Source: JAJDZL01 sp965221175
Lineage (GTDB): Bacteria > Pseudomonadota > Gammaproteobacteria > Arenicellales > JAJDZL01
Length of the DNA stretch: 64,000 nucleotides
Assembly: GCA_965221175.1 (NCBI GenBank)
Contig: OZ244867.1
Span: forward strand, 2,976,001-3,040,000
Reading direction: 5' to 3'
Shown here piece by piece: positions 54,461 through 63,295 of the stretch. Position numbers and translations under genes: made by a program. The notes under the pieces are model-generated. The model had not been told where the DNA came from, did not search any database, and saw only the letters and a program-made list of their open reading frames with translations. The first letter of the stretch is position 1, and each line of letters begins with the position of its first letter.

Positions 54461-55606
54461 TTAGACGCTGCCCGCAACTTTTGAGTAAGTATCAAGCACA
54501 AGCCCATGAAAGTGATGGACTGCATGCTCGGATTTTCCTAATTCGTTTGGGTCAACCACGATGCGCCCTTGATCAAAAGCAGGGGTGCCCATACCGCGCT
54601 GAACACTTTCGACAAGACCGATATCTTCAACTTGCAAAACGTCGTCGAAAAATCGAATTGCTTCCAACTCAGCCTCATTCGGCTCGGGCGTTTCAAAGAA
54701 GAAATCCAAGTTCTCCAGTGTGCGATCTGGACCTGCCGGAATGATGTGCAGCACGATGAAGTTTGGGCGTCCGGGAAAGCGTATCAAGCAGGTATTGGGC
54801 CAAAGCCACCATACGACTTGCTTTTTGAATGTGGCGTTACTGACATTATAGGCACCGTTGGGATTGTTCCCGGCATCAGCTATTTGGCTGGAGTATATGC
54901 CATAGGTGCTAGTTTCGTAGGTATTCATCTCGACTAGCTCACAGAAAGCCTTGTGTGCGACTGGACAGTGGTAGCACTCAAGAAAATTGTCAACGACATT
55001 TTTCCAATTTGACTTGATATCGTAGGTCAGGCGGTGGACAAATGTAAGTTGATCAATTTCGGGAGCCCAATGTCGAATATCCGCTTCCAGACCGCCAGAC
55101 TGTTCCGCAAGAGGAGGCGCGTTGGGGTCTAGATTCACATAGACGAATCCACAGAACTCCTCGACTTGAACTTCATCAAGACAAATTTGCGCGGGGTCGA
55201 AGTCGTCGAGATGTTTGGTGTTCCGCGCCCGGGACAGTCGTCCATCAAGCTGATAGACCCACCCGTGATATGGGCAGATCATCAGTTTGGTAGTACCTTC
55301 TCCGAACAACAGTTGATGCCCCCGGTGTTTGCAGACGTTATAGAACGCTCGAAGAACTCCTTCTCCATCCCGCACTACGGCAATCGGCTGTCCAGCGATA
55401 TCGATGGCAGTGTACGCGTTTGGTTCACGCACCTTTTCGACATGGCACACCCATTGCCACGACTTGGCGATGATTTCCTGCCGGTCAACCTGGTGCCAGC
55501 AGGGATCTATATACGCCTCTGCACGCAGAGTATGGGAGCTGGAAGCTCTGGAGTGGTAGCCTTCTGCAATATCCAGAAATTGTTGCTTTGATGGCATATT
55601 GGTCAT
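54461..55606 (-). CDS. Rieske non-heme iron oxygenase, alpha subunit
   Basis: A 381-residue oxygenase. The Rieske [2Fe-2S] ligands are in CKHRGHQL near residue 92 and CPYHGWVYQLDGRL near residue 111. The catalytic iron site is ECYHCPVAHKAF near residue 212. Overall it resembles the GbcA, carnitine oxygenase and choline monooxygenase-like alpha subunits, but aromatic-ring hydroxylases cannot be excluded. No reductase or ferredoxin gene is adjacent, so electrons must come from elsewhere. Likely first gene of a cluster with the two SDRs. Confidence 0.9.
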   Translation of the reverse strand: MTNMPSKQQFLDIAEGYHSRASSSHTLRAEAYIDPCWHQVDRQEIIAKSWQWVCHVEKVREPNAYTAIDIAGQPIAVVRDGEGVLRAFYNVCKHRGHQLLFGEGTTKLMICPYHGWVYQLDGRLSRARNTKHLDDFDPAQICLDEVQVEEFCGFVYVNLDPNAPPLAEQSGGLEADIRHWAPEIDQLTFVHRLTYDIKSNWKNVVDNFLECYHCPVAHKAFCELVEMNTYETSTYGIYSSQIADAGNNPNGAYNVSNATFKKQVVWWLWPNTCLIRFPGRPNFIVLHIIPAGPDRTLENLDFFFETPEPNEAELEAIRFFDDVLQVEDIGLVESVQRGMGTPAFDQGRIVVDPNELGKSEHAVHHFHGLVLDTYSKVAGSV

Positions 55607-56103
55607 GGTAATTTCGTTTGTTAGAGTTTAAAAAAAACAAATTGCTTCAGAACACAACATGTCAATGGAATTTCATCTTCACCCATTGAGAATGCTCTGC
55701 CTGGGAACATAGTCAAACTGAAACAGTGTAGTAATGTTTCGGTGATTGCAACACACTGCCGGGGGCAATAAATAGGATAAATACAGGTAGCGAGTACGAG
55801 TTGATTGTAGTGCTGATTATACCAATTGAATGGCGCAATTAATTTGATAGAATCATGCTGTGGATACTTGTCCTATTGTTGCTGGAATTTTTCAGGTTCC
55901 AGGTTCAATGTTCCGAAGTTTGGTACCCCTTTGTAGAACGAATACAATTCATGTCGTGACGTGCCGTTGGTGCGTTACACGGTTCCATTCAGTTCTAGCC
56001 TACGGGGTAGCAAGAAGAATAAAGGAAACGTTCATTTACGCAAGCCAGTACTATACCAAGTCATTCCAATGTTTTTTATGATTAGACCAACAAGAACGTA
56101 ATA
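55607..56103. promoter_or_regulatory. Divergent region between Rieske oxygenase and cupin genes
   Basis: About 500 bases between two divergent genes, AT-rich and with no gene I trust. A 73-codon frame at 55860-56081 is not family-like. Promoters for both genes must lie here. Confidence 0.4.
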
Positions 56104-56442
56104 GTGCAACCAATAGATTCAAAAAAAAGACGAGTTTCCAACATTAACACTGGAAAGTACTTACCTCTCTACGACGAAACCGGTCGCCAAGACGGAGAAG
56201 TTCTCCAGGTGAATCCTGGTAAACAGTTGGGTTACGGTTTTCATGTTTACAGAATGCCTGCTGGACACACTACGACAGCCCATATTCACGATGGGGACGA
56301 GGAATTCCTTATCCTTGAGGGTGAAATTGTAGACCACGATGGATTTAGCTACGAAAAAGGTGATCTTGTATGGTTGGAAGCAAAGACCAAGCACAAGTCC
56401 TATTCACCGAATGGTGCTTTGCTCGTAGTGTATTTTCGATAG
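56104..56442 (+). CDS. Cupin-domain protein
   Basis: A 112-residue single cupin. AHIHDGDEEFLILEGEIVDHDG near residue 59 is the first metal-binding motif (HxHx..E), and YEKGDLVWLEAKTKHKSYSP near residue 82 the second. Small cupins often act as dioxygenase or isomerase-like accessory proteins or sensors; substrate unknown. The start is a GTG. It lies opposite the Rieske cluster and may belong to the same pathway. Confidence 0.8.
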   Translation: MQPIDSKKRRVSNINTGKYLPLYDETGRQDGEVLQVNPGKQLGYGFHVYRMPAGHTTTAHIHDGDEEFLILEGEIVDHDGFSYEKGDLVWLEAKTKHKSYSPNGALLVVYFR

Positions 56443-56498
56443 AAGGCTTCGACAATCCAACAGCGGATTTAATGAATTTTCCTATTCACGGAGTTGTA

Positions 56499-56525
56499 TT
56501 CCATACCACCTTGGCTGGTATGGAA
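56499..56525. repeat. Perfect 10-bp hairpin
   Basis: TTCCATACCA at 56499-56508 pairs exactly with TGGTATGGAA at 56516-56525 around CCTTGGC. No T-tract follows, but it sits between the cupin stop and the bamD stop and could act on both transcripts. Function is open. Confidence 0.6.
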
Positions 56526-56620
56526 TGAACGGAGTGAGGCGCTTGGGCGTGTTCCGAGCATCCAACGAGGTTCAACGATAGCGGTAAGTGGATGTTTCCA
56601 GTCTACTAAATAGAAAATGC

Positions 56621-57448
56621 CTAACGAAAGAGGCCGAACAGCAGAGGCTTTTCGTTTCTGGCAATGATTTCTTCATCCAGAACCCGGTGTTCGTTGCCAA
56701 GAAACTCGCTGCTTGGAAAATTCAAAGCTAGAACGCGACGGTTTTCAGCTGCCAGATCCGGCAAATCAAGTTTTTCGTAAGCGTATACAAGAATGGCTAG
56801 GGCTTCTTCTGTATGCGGTGATGTCTCATAGCGTTCAAGTACCTGCTTTGCTCTGTTGATGCCGCCTACATAAGCTTCACGATACAGATGGAAGCGAGCA
56901 ATTCGAAGGTCATGTCGTGCAAACGTATTGATTAGGTCAACCAGGATTTGTCTGGCCGAGTCGGCATATCCACTAAGTGGAAAGCGGTTGACTACTTCAG
57001 TGAATGCAGCATAGGCGTCTCGTGCGGCTTCGGCATCGTGATCGCTGAACTTTTCTTGGGTTTTAAAATATCTCTCTCCGAATTTCGGAGAGCGGATCGG
57101 CAGACTGGCAAGTCCTTTCAGATAGTATGCGTAATCAATATGTGGATGCGTTGGGTGCAGGGACAGAAATTCATTCAGACACGGTACAGCTGCATCGGAA
57201 TTTTTTGCCTTGTAGTGAGCGTAACAGATTTCCAGTTCTCCTTGTGTCGCATGGACTCCATAAGGATAAGCGTTCTTGAGTTCTTCGTAACGTTCAATTG
57301 CGCTATCAAATCTTCCCCTGGCAAGTGACGAATATGCATAATCATACATTTCCTTCTCGGACTTGATGACTTCTTCTTTCTTGCTACAACCCGCGATCAG
57401 CAGCAGTGAAACTAAAGTTGAAAAAACAAAGAATCGAGTAGTCTTCAT
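56621..57448 (-). CDS. bamD: Outer membrane assembly lipoprotein BamD
   Basis: A 275-residue lipoprotein, the essential partner of BamA. Signal peptide with lipobox LLIAGCSKKEE (cysteine near residue 21), then TPR repeats (AYSSLARGRFDSAIERYEEL, YPYGVHATQGELEICYAHYK). The SGYADSARQ-like central motif and YVGGINRAKQVLERYE near residue 195 are conserved. It is divergent from rluD, the usual arrangement. Confidence 0.94.
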   Translation of the reverse strand: MKTTRFFVFSTLVSLLLIAGCSKKEEVIKSEKEMYDYAYSSLARGRFDSAIERYEELKNAYPYGVHATQGELEICYAHYKAKNSDAAVPCLNEFLSLHPTHPHIDYAYYLKGLASLPIRSPKFGERYFKTQEKFSDHDAEAARDAYAAFTEVVNRFPLSGYADSARQILVDLINTFARHDLRIARFHLYREAYVGGINRAKQVLERYETSPHTEEALAILVYAYEKLDLPDLAAENRRVLALNFPSSEFLGNEHRVLDEEIIARNEKPLLFGLFR

Positions 57449-57623
57449 AAGTTTTATTATTGAACAACAATCCAGAAAGTAACAGAAATCTCAAGGATTA
57501 CCGATGTCGAACGATTTCGAATTACCATTATACAGACGCCAAATCCATCCTCTTTGTGAATTCTTAAAGATAAAGCAATAATCCTAGACCAAGATCATGT
57601 GTATGTTCGAGGAGAGGTGAATA

Positions 57624-58574
57624 GTGAAATTGACAGCAATTATTCCAAATCATTTTGGTGGCGACCGATTGGATAAGGTACTTGCATCTGTGTTTCCAGA
57701 TTTTTCCCGCACTACGATTCAGTCTTGGTTGGATGCGGGCCGAGTTCAATTGAACAATCAAGTTCCATCGAAACGAACCATCGTTGTGGGTGGAGAGAAT
57801 GTTGCGATTGACGTGCCAGAGCGACAGCCTCAGAATTGGCTGCCGGAAAAGATTCCGATTGAGATTATTTTCGAAGACGAGCAGCTGCTGGTCATCAACA
57901 AGCCCGCCGGCATGGTAGTGCACCCCGGAGCCGGCAATGCGCAAGGTACTCTCCTGAATGCAGTAATTGAGCATTGCAGTTCGCTAAGCAGCCTTCCTCG
58001 AGGTGGCATCGTTCATCGCTTGGACAAGAACACGTCGGGGCTTCTGGTCGTTGCAAAAACGGAACCCGCGAGACTGAATTTAATAAAGCAGTTCAAATCC
58101 CGCACGGTTGCGCGACATTATCTAGCGATCACTGAGGGCAGATTGATTTCGGGTGGAACAATCGATGCTCCAATTGGCCGACACCCCAGAGATCGAAGAA
58201 AAATGACAGTTGGATCCGGCAAGCCGGCTGTCAGTCATTATCGAATCGTTTCGCGCTATCGGCTGCATACTCTTGTACGCGTCAAGCTTGATACCGGTCG
58301 CACGCATCAGATTCGAGTACATTTTCGCCATGCGGGTATTCCACTGGTTGGCGACCCGGAATATGGCAGCAAACCAAAGCTACCGGCAGGTGCGAGTGAT
58401 GAATTGATTGCTGCGTTAAGAGAATTGGGCAGGCAGGCTTTACATGCTGAGACATTAGAGATTTTACATCCAGCAAACGATGAGTCTGTTCACTGGCATG
58501 TCGGCCTTCCAGAGGACCTGCGGACATTGATACTGGTGCTGAAAAAGGATTCCATCGAATTTCAGACGCAATAA
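57624..58574 (+). CDS. rluD: 23S rRNA pseudouridine synthase RluD
   Basis: A 316-residue enzyme that makes pseudouridine at 1911, 1915 and 1917 of 23S rRNA. An N-terminal S4 domain (GDRLDKVLASVFPDFSRTTI) is followed by the catalytic aspartate in GGIVHRLDKNTSGLLVVAKT near residue 130. The RLU signature and RTHQIRVHFRHAG near residue 230 are complete. Strong hairpin terminator follows. Confidence 0.95.
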   Translation: MKLTAIIPNHFGGDRLDKVLASVFPDFSRTTIQSWLDAGRVQLNNQVPSKRTIVVGGENVAIDVPERQPQNWLPEKIPIEIIFEDEQLLVINKPAGMVVHPGAGNAQGTLLNAVIEHCSSLSSLPRGGIVHRLDKNTSGLLVVAKTEPARLNLIKQFKSRTVARHYLAITEGRLISGGTIDAPIGRHPRDRRKMTVGSGKPAVSHYRIVSRYRLHTLVRVKLDTGRTHQIRVHFRHAGIPLVGDPEYGSKPKLPAGASDELIAALRELGRQALHAETLEILHPANDESVHWHVGLPEDLRTLILVLKKDSIEFQTQ

Positions 58575-58576
58575 AA

Positions 58577-58612
58577 AAACCGCCCTGCGCATCATCTTGC
58601 ACAGGGCGGTTT
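58577..58612. terminator. Bidirectional terminator between rluD and the rhodanese gene
   Basis: AAACCGCCCTG (58577-58587) pairs exactly with CAGGGCGGTTT (58602-58612). A-run on one side and T-run on the other make it work for both convergent genes. Confidence 0.9.
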
Positions 58613-58651
58613 GGTTTTAATCGTCAGCAGGCGATTAGGAATTGGGTTTAC

Positions 58652-59299
58652 TTAATAGGTCGTCAGGCCCAGAATTTCCCAATCTTGCATGCCGCCTCGA
58701 TACCATTTGATTTTGTGTGCAGGATAACCGAGCCGAAGCAAATTCTTGATATTGTTCGGCGACTGTCCGCACCACATTCCGTTGCAGAACATGACAGCAG
58801 TTCTGCAATTCGAAAAGTCGAAAAGCCCTTCGCTCTCCGTAACATTGAATGTAGACTCCAGAATTTCTGCAATTTCAATTGGCGTCGCGCCTTTTGCTGG
58901 ATTCAGGTTAGTCCAGGGAACGTTCATAGCCGTTGGAATAGTGCCGCGCTCGACCCAGTCTGGTGTTCGAGAATCAATGACAATAATGCCTTCGTTTCCG
59001 TCATTCATATCTTTAGCATAACTGATCAGCTCAGATTCACCAATGGTTTCTACGCCAGTAGCAAGGTTTGAAGGCTGAATGCAAAAAGGTGGGCAGGGCC
59101 GAGACGTTTTTGCGAATGCTGGATTTACGGTTGCATCATTATCTTGATTTCGTTTGAATTCAACAACAGCCCCATCAATATTGACTGGTACTGCCATAAT
59201 CTCGGGCGTGATTCCGACGGGCTTGGATTCCGCTGTTGCAACCAACGAAGTAGCGGATACCAGTAGTCCTCCGAGAACCACAATTAAAAACTTACGCAT
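58652..59299 (-). CDS. Secreted rhodanese-like protein
   Basis: A 215-residue periplasmic or exported protein. Signal peptide LIVVLGGLLVSATSLVATAES is followed by a linker and a rhodanese domain: IIVIDSRTPDWVERGTIPTAMNVPW, and a CNGMWCGQSPNNI active loop where the catalytic cysteine is present with a second cysteine nearby. Such proteins move sulfane sulfur or act in periplasmic disulfide chemistry. It may go with the TlpA-like gene further on. An ATG five codons earlier is possible. Confidence 0.85.
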   Translation of the reverse strand: MRKFLIVVLGGLLVSATSLVATAESKPVGITPEIMAVPVNIDGAVVEFKRNQDNDATVNPAFAKTSRPCPPFCIQPSNLATGVETIGESELISYAKDMNDGNEGIIVIDSRTPDWVERGTIPTAMNVPWTNLNPAKGATPIEIAEILESTFNVTESEGLFDFSNCRTAVMFCNGMWCGQSPNNIKNLLRLGYPAHKIKWYRGGMQDWEILGLTTY

Positions 59300-59831
59300 T
59301 GATATTACCTCCATAGCGGTAAGTTATCAGAAAATACACCAGTAACCCGCTTCAAATAACTAAATTCCGTTTCAGTTCACTGGTTACTTTGACGTTATTA
59401 TCATACTTCATGACAGCGAACTTTGCTGAAAATGTTGCCAGTGCCGGCAACGGCTTGCAGACTAAGCTCTGACTGTCAACAATCCAAATTCAAGCGATTG
59501 GACGATATGACGCGAAAGTTGTCAGACCAGCCACTAGGCTATCCTGCCTGAAAGCCGATGTGGCGTCCAACAATCACACTTTGCAAAACGGCGAGTAGTG
59601 CCGCAGCCCAAATAGGTAGAAGATGTTTTGGCCAGCTTTTTCTACACGTAACTGCTTTAAGTTCCAAGTGAAAGGATCAATCTGTTACTGCTGAGTCATA
59701 TTGCCGAGTAAACAGCAGTTGATATTGAAATATGGAATGTGATGTTGCTTTATGAGCTTCTGTAGTGGACGAGTAAAATTGATTTCAAAAAATCATAAAA
59801 CTTTGTACATCTGCAGCAGTCAAATAGATAA
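59300..59831. other. Divergent gap between rhodanese and TlpA-like genes
   Basis: About 530 bases with no gene I can support. A minus-strand stretch near 59545-59660 reads as a short membrane-like peptide (WPKHLLPIWAAALLAVLQ) without a start codon and may be a relic. Promoters for both neighbours are expected here. Confidence 0.4.
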
Positions 59832-60380
59832 ATGTTCGGCTGTACTACGTTTGAGTTTAAAGCGAAAGTGAGATTTCTTAAAAAGCTATCTGGAAATCAA
59901 ACCTGGGTAATCGCCATAGCGGTGGTTGCTCTATTTCTTGGTACTGTACGTGCTGACTCAATTCTCGAGACAGTGGACTTTACGTTGCCGGATATTGACG
60001 GCAAATTGCACAGTCTGTCTGACTATCGAGGCGAGTGGGTTATTGTAAATTTCTGGGCGACTTGGTGTGCGCCTTGCATAAAGGAAATTCCAGAATTGAT
60101 TGAATTGTCAAAACTATCTGATCCTGTGCGGCCAGTCGTAATCGGCATCGACTTTGAGGAAATTGACAAGGTTCAATTGAGAGAATTTATGAACTCCCTG
60201 AACATGGACTATCTTGTTCTGATTGTTGGAGAAGCTCCGCTGATTCCCTTCGAGCCCTTGAAAGGAATGCCGACTACATTCATTGTTTCTCCTCATGGCC
60301 AAATTGTATTTCGCAAGATTGGAGCAGTTACAAAAGAGATTCTGCTAAATGAGCTGAACGATCGTACACAATCTCAATGA
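59832..60380 (+). CDS. TlpA-like thioredoxin-fold protein
   Basis: A 182-residue membrane-anchored thiol-disulfide protein. One hydrophobic helix (WVIAIAVVALFLGTVRA) near residues 25-41 leads to a thioredoxin fold with FWATWCAPCIKEIPEL (active-site CAPC near residue 76) and a cis-proline (GMPTTFIVSP). Typical TlpA/ResA-like reductants supply electrons in the periplasm, for example to cytochrome maturation. The rhodanese gene upstream is divergent. Confidence 0.88.
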   Translation: MFGCTTFEFKAKVRFLKKLSGNQTWVIAIAVVALFLGTVRADSILETVDFTLPDIDGKLHSLSDYRGEWVIVNFWATWCAPCIKEIPELIELSKLSDPVRPVVIGIDFEEIDKVQLREFMNSLNMDYLVLIVGEAPLIPFEPLKGMPTTFIVSPHGQIVFRKIGAVTKEILLNELNDRTQSQ

Positions 60381-60412
60381 TAGTTTCATAGCATTGCACC
60401 TGTCTTTGGATA

Positions 60413-61255
60413 CTATTCGAAAAGAATAGAAAAATCTATCGTCTGTAAATTCTTGGTGATTGCACCGACGGAAATATAGTCCACTCCGGTTTTGGCAAAT
60501 TCCTGTATGTTTTTTAGTGTGATGTTTCCAGAAGCTTCGAGTTCGACACGGTTCGCATTCATTTCAACTGCTTTGGCAATGTCTTCTACACTGAAGTTGT
60601 CGAGCATAATTCGTTTCACTCCAGTTTCTAATGCTGCTTTCAACTGCTCAAGGTTTTCAACTTCAATTTCGACTAGTGTGATGTCGGGTTGATCAACGGG
60701 CAATCTTTGAATGACTGCATCCATTGACAGGGAAACGTATTGGTGGTTTTCCTTGATCAACACTCCGTCATAGAGTCCAATTCTATGATTGACACCTCCG
60801 CCGACACAAACTGCGTATTTCTGTGCACTTCTTAGTCCAGGAATTGTTTTACGTGTGTCTAGTATTCGAGTGCCATAGTCGGAAATCTTGTCTACGAATG
60901 TTCGGGTCGTAGTGGCGGTACCGGAAAGCGTCTGCAAGAAATTCAGTGCGGTCCGTTCAGCACTCAGCAGGGATCTGGCCTTGCCTTGAATTTTGCAGAT
61001 TGTTTGCCCGCTTTCAACTGTTTCACCTTCATGACATAGAAATTCAACACGAACTGATCGGTCGATTTGGTTAAAAACTTCACTGAACCAGGGAACACCG
61101 CAAATCACAGCATGTTCTCTGCAAATGACACTTGCCTTTGCTTTGATGTTGTCATCTATCAAGGCAGCGGTGACATCTCCAGAGCCGATATCTTCTTTGA
61201 TTGCACTGCTAACCACCGCGGAAATGTCAACGGGAAGTATGGCATCAGCATTCAT
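60413..61255 (-). CDS. nadC: Nicotinate-nucleotide pyrophosphorylase (quinolinate phosphoribosyltransferase)
   Basis: A 280-residue NadC that turns quinolinate and PRPP into nicotinate mononucleotide. ERTALNFLQTLSGTAT near residue 100, DTRKTIPGLRSAQKYAVCVGG near residue 133 and HRIGLYDGVLIKENH near residue 157 are the canonical motifs; the ISVGAITKN is at the C-terminus. nadA and nadB are not near. Confidence 0.95.
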   Translation of the reverse strand: MNADAILPVDISAVVSSAIKEDIGSGDVTAALIDDNIKAKASVICREHAVICGVPWFSEVFNQIDRSVRVEFLCHEGETVESGQTICKIQGKARSLLSAERTALNFLQTLSGTATTTRTFVDKISDYGTRILDTRKTIPGLRSAQKYAVCVGGGVNHRIGLYDGVLIKENHQYVSLSMDAVIQRLPVDQPDITLVEIEVENLEQLKAALETGVKRIMLDNFSVEDIAKAVEMNANRVELEASGNITLKNIQEFAKTGVDYISVGAITKNLQTIDFSILFE

Positions 61256-61488
61256 GCTAGTAAATCTGGATATTTCAATGAATTGGGTATTACTGTAGGA
61301 ATTCTACATGTGATAATCTAAATTGTGCAACAATGTTAAAGTATTAAAGTAGAATTTGTAGCAGCCAGATTCTCAGAATGGAATTGCGGAAAATTAGAAA
61401 AATCACTCAGTACTTGTTAGAATCAACATATGCGATTCGGTTGAATTGTCAGAAATTGATGTCAGCATAAGTGTAGGGGTAAGGGATT

Positions 61489-63048
61489 ATGAGTCACGAT
61501 ATATGGGCTACGATTGGTCCGCGTCTCGAATCTAATAAGTTAAATATTGCCTGGATTCGCAGGAATCGAGACAGCGAGTCTGTATCGTTTACCTATGGCC
61601 AGATCTATGAAGGTGCTCTTCATATGGCTGGTCGACTTCGACAACAAGGAATCTCACAAGGTGATGTCGTTTCTCTGATGGGCCCAAACGGTCCGGAGTG
61701 GGGAATAGGCGCACTGGCTGTATGGAGAGTCGGCGCGGTGCTGGCTCCTGTTCACATCGGAAACAGCGAGGGAGACATTCTTAAACAGCTTGATGCTTTG
61801 AATCCAAAATTGATTTTGACGCATGATGCAGACTCTAAGGTCAAGGATGTCAATTACCCGCTCATGAATCTCGAAATCGGCTCCGAGTTAGCCGAACAGG
61901 AGTCGCAGATCCCAAACAACAGTTTAAGTTCCGAAGAGTCGCTGCGAATTTACACCTCTGGGAGTACTGGCACTCCCAAAGTCGTACGACTATCGCATCG
62001 AAATATTTCAACGAATTTCGTTGCTTGTAGCAAAATTGTCAAGATTGATCGTTCAGATCGCTTCCTCAGTCTGCTGCCGCTTTCACACACGTTTGAGCTA
62101 GTTGGCGGTATGTTTTTGCCGCTATACAGTGGTTCCTCGATTGTTCTACCCAAGGTGTTGACGGCTCAGGAAGTGTTGGCTGCGATGCTGGAAGAGGAAG
62201 TGTCAGTGGTCCTTGCGGTACCTCGTCTATTCAGAAACATCAAGAACGGAATGGAAAAGAAATTTCGCGATGGCAGTTTCCTACTACGTGGCTACATTGC
62301 TCTGCTAGGTGTGTTGCCATTGGGCTTGCGATGTAGATTGAACGCGCCATTACGAAAAAAGCTAAGCCCAAATCTTCGTTATTGGGTGAGCGGAGGGTCT
62401 CGACTGGACCCGGCCATTGCGCAGTTCTTTCGCAAACTGGGAATCAGCCTGAGACAGGGCTACGGGTTGACGGAAACTTCTCCTGTAACCTGTGTACAGG
62501 AAGCATTTCCAGCCAATTTCGACAGTGTCGGCTACGCCATTCAAGGGGTTGAAGTCAAGATTGACGAGCCCGACGAATTTGGAAGCGGTGAGGTACTTGT
62601 GAAAGGGGACAATGTCATGTTGGGATATTCTGATGAAGAGTTGACCAAAGAGGTGATGAGGGGAGAGTGGTTTCGAACAGGAGATCTCGGACGACTTGAT
62701 GCTTCTGGAAATCTGAGTCTGACAGGTCGAATCAAGCGTCTGATTGTCACGGAAGCCGGTAAGAACGTCTACCCCGAGGAACTGGAAACTCTGCTGGAAC
62801 GATACGACGGAGTCAAGGAAGCTGGCGTGATCGAGATCAACCAGCGTCCAGCCGTCGTCTTCGCGATGGACAATCCCAGTAGTTGTGCTTCCATGGCCAA
62901 GGACATAGTGAAAGATTTCAACACAAAAGCTTCTACCCACAACCAGATTACGCGCTGCGCTGTGGTCGAAGACTTGCCGAGAACACCACTTGGCAAGACT
63001 GCTCTCGCTGAGCTGAACCGCGTTTTTGAAGAAAACGAAGTGGCATAA
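61489..63048 (+). CDS. AMP-dependent acyl-CoA synthetase-like protein
   Basis: A 519-residue adenylate-forming enzyme. The P-loop-like YTSGSTGTPKVV is near residue 155, GYGLTETSPVT near residue 324 (adenine binding), WFRTGDLGRLD near residue 395, and RIKRLIVTEAGKNVYPEE near residue 410. The A10 lysine is in PRTPLGKTALAEL. It is shorter than long-chain fatty acyl-CoA ligases of about 600 residues, but this group includes long-chain and AMP-binding paralogues. Substrate cannot be assigned. Confidence 0.88.
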   Translation: MSHDIWATIGPRLESNKLNIAWIRRNRDSESVSFTYGQIYEGALHMAGRLRQQGISQGDVVSLMGPNGPEWGIGALAVWRVGAVLAPVHIGNSEGDILKQLDALNPKLILTHDADSKVKDVNYPLMNLEIGSELAEQESQIPNNSLSSEESLRIYTSGSTGTPKVVRLSHRNISTNFVACSKIVKIDRSDRFLSLLPLSHTFELVGGMFLPLYSGSSIVLPKVLTAQEVLAAMLEEEVSVVLAVPRLFRNIKNGMEKKFRDGSFLLRGYIALLGVLPLGLRCRLNAPLRKKLSPNLRYWVSGGSRLDPAIAQFFRKLGISLRQGYGLTETSPVTCVQEAFPANFDSVGYAIQGVEVKIDEPDEFGSGEVLVKGDNVMLGYSDEELTKEVMRGEWFRTGDLGRLDASGNLSLTGRIKRLIVTEAGKNVYPEELETLLERYDGVKEAGVIEINQRPAVVFAMDNPSSCASMAKDIVKDFNTKASTHNQITRCAVVEDLPRTPLGKTALAELNRVFEENEVA

Positions 63049-63081
63049 AGCCCGGTTTAAAACAAATCGGTGCGTGGGTCT

Positions 63082-63288
63082 TCAATCAAGCACTTGCCAG
63101 TATGCCCCATCATCGTTGTGACCTGTGGGTGTTTGAATCGGTTTCGGCGGTGACTTTCCACTAGTTGCCAAATCATCTGCCGAGAATTGAAATGGCGGAT
63201 GGTACGGATTGCAAACCAGTTCGCGCAACGATGTCGCCAGCAGACTCAGCTTGGAAATTCCAATTGGAGGACGTTGCAGTACACACAA
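63082..63288 (-). CDS. Small hypothetical ORF after the AbiEii-type gene
   Basis: A 68-codon frame with a non-ATG start, lying 7 bases beyond the AbiEii stop on the same strand. The text (NPYHPPFQFSADDLATSGKS, PPKPIQTPTGHNDDGAYWQ) is not low-complexity and could be a small protein or a lost C-terminal extension. No family is recognised. Confidence 0.3.
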   Translation of the reverse strand: MCVLQRPPIGISKLSLLATSLRELVCNPYHPPFQFSADDLATSGKSPPKPIQTPTGHNDDGAYWQVLD

Positions 63289-63295
63289 TCTGCCG

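Noticed and set aside
55860..56081. A 73-residue plus-strand frame between the Rieske and cupin genes
   Set aside because: No family resemblance, cysteine-rich random-looking text and no ribosome site.
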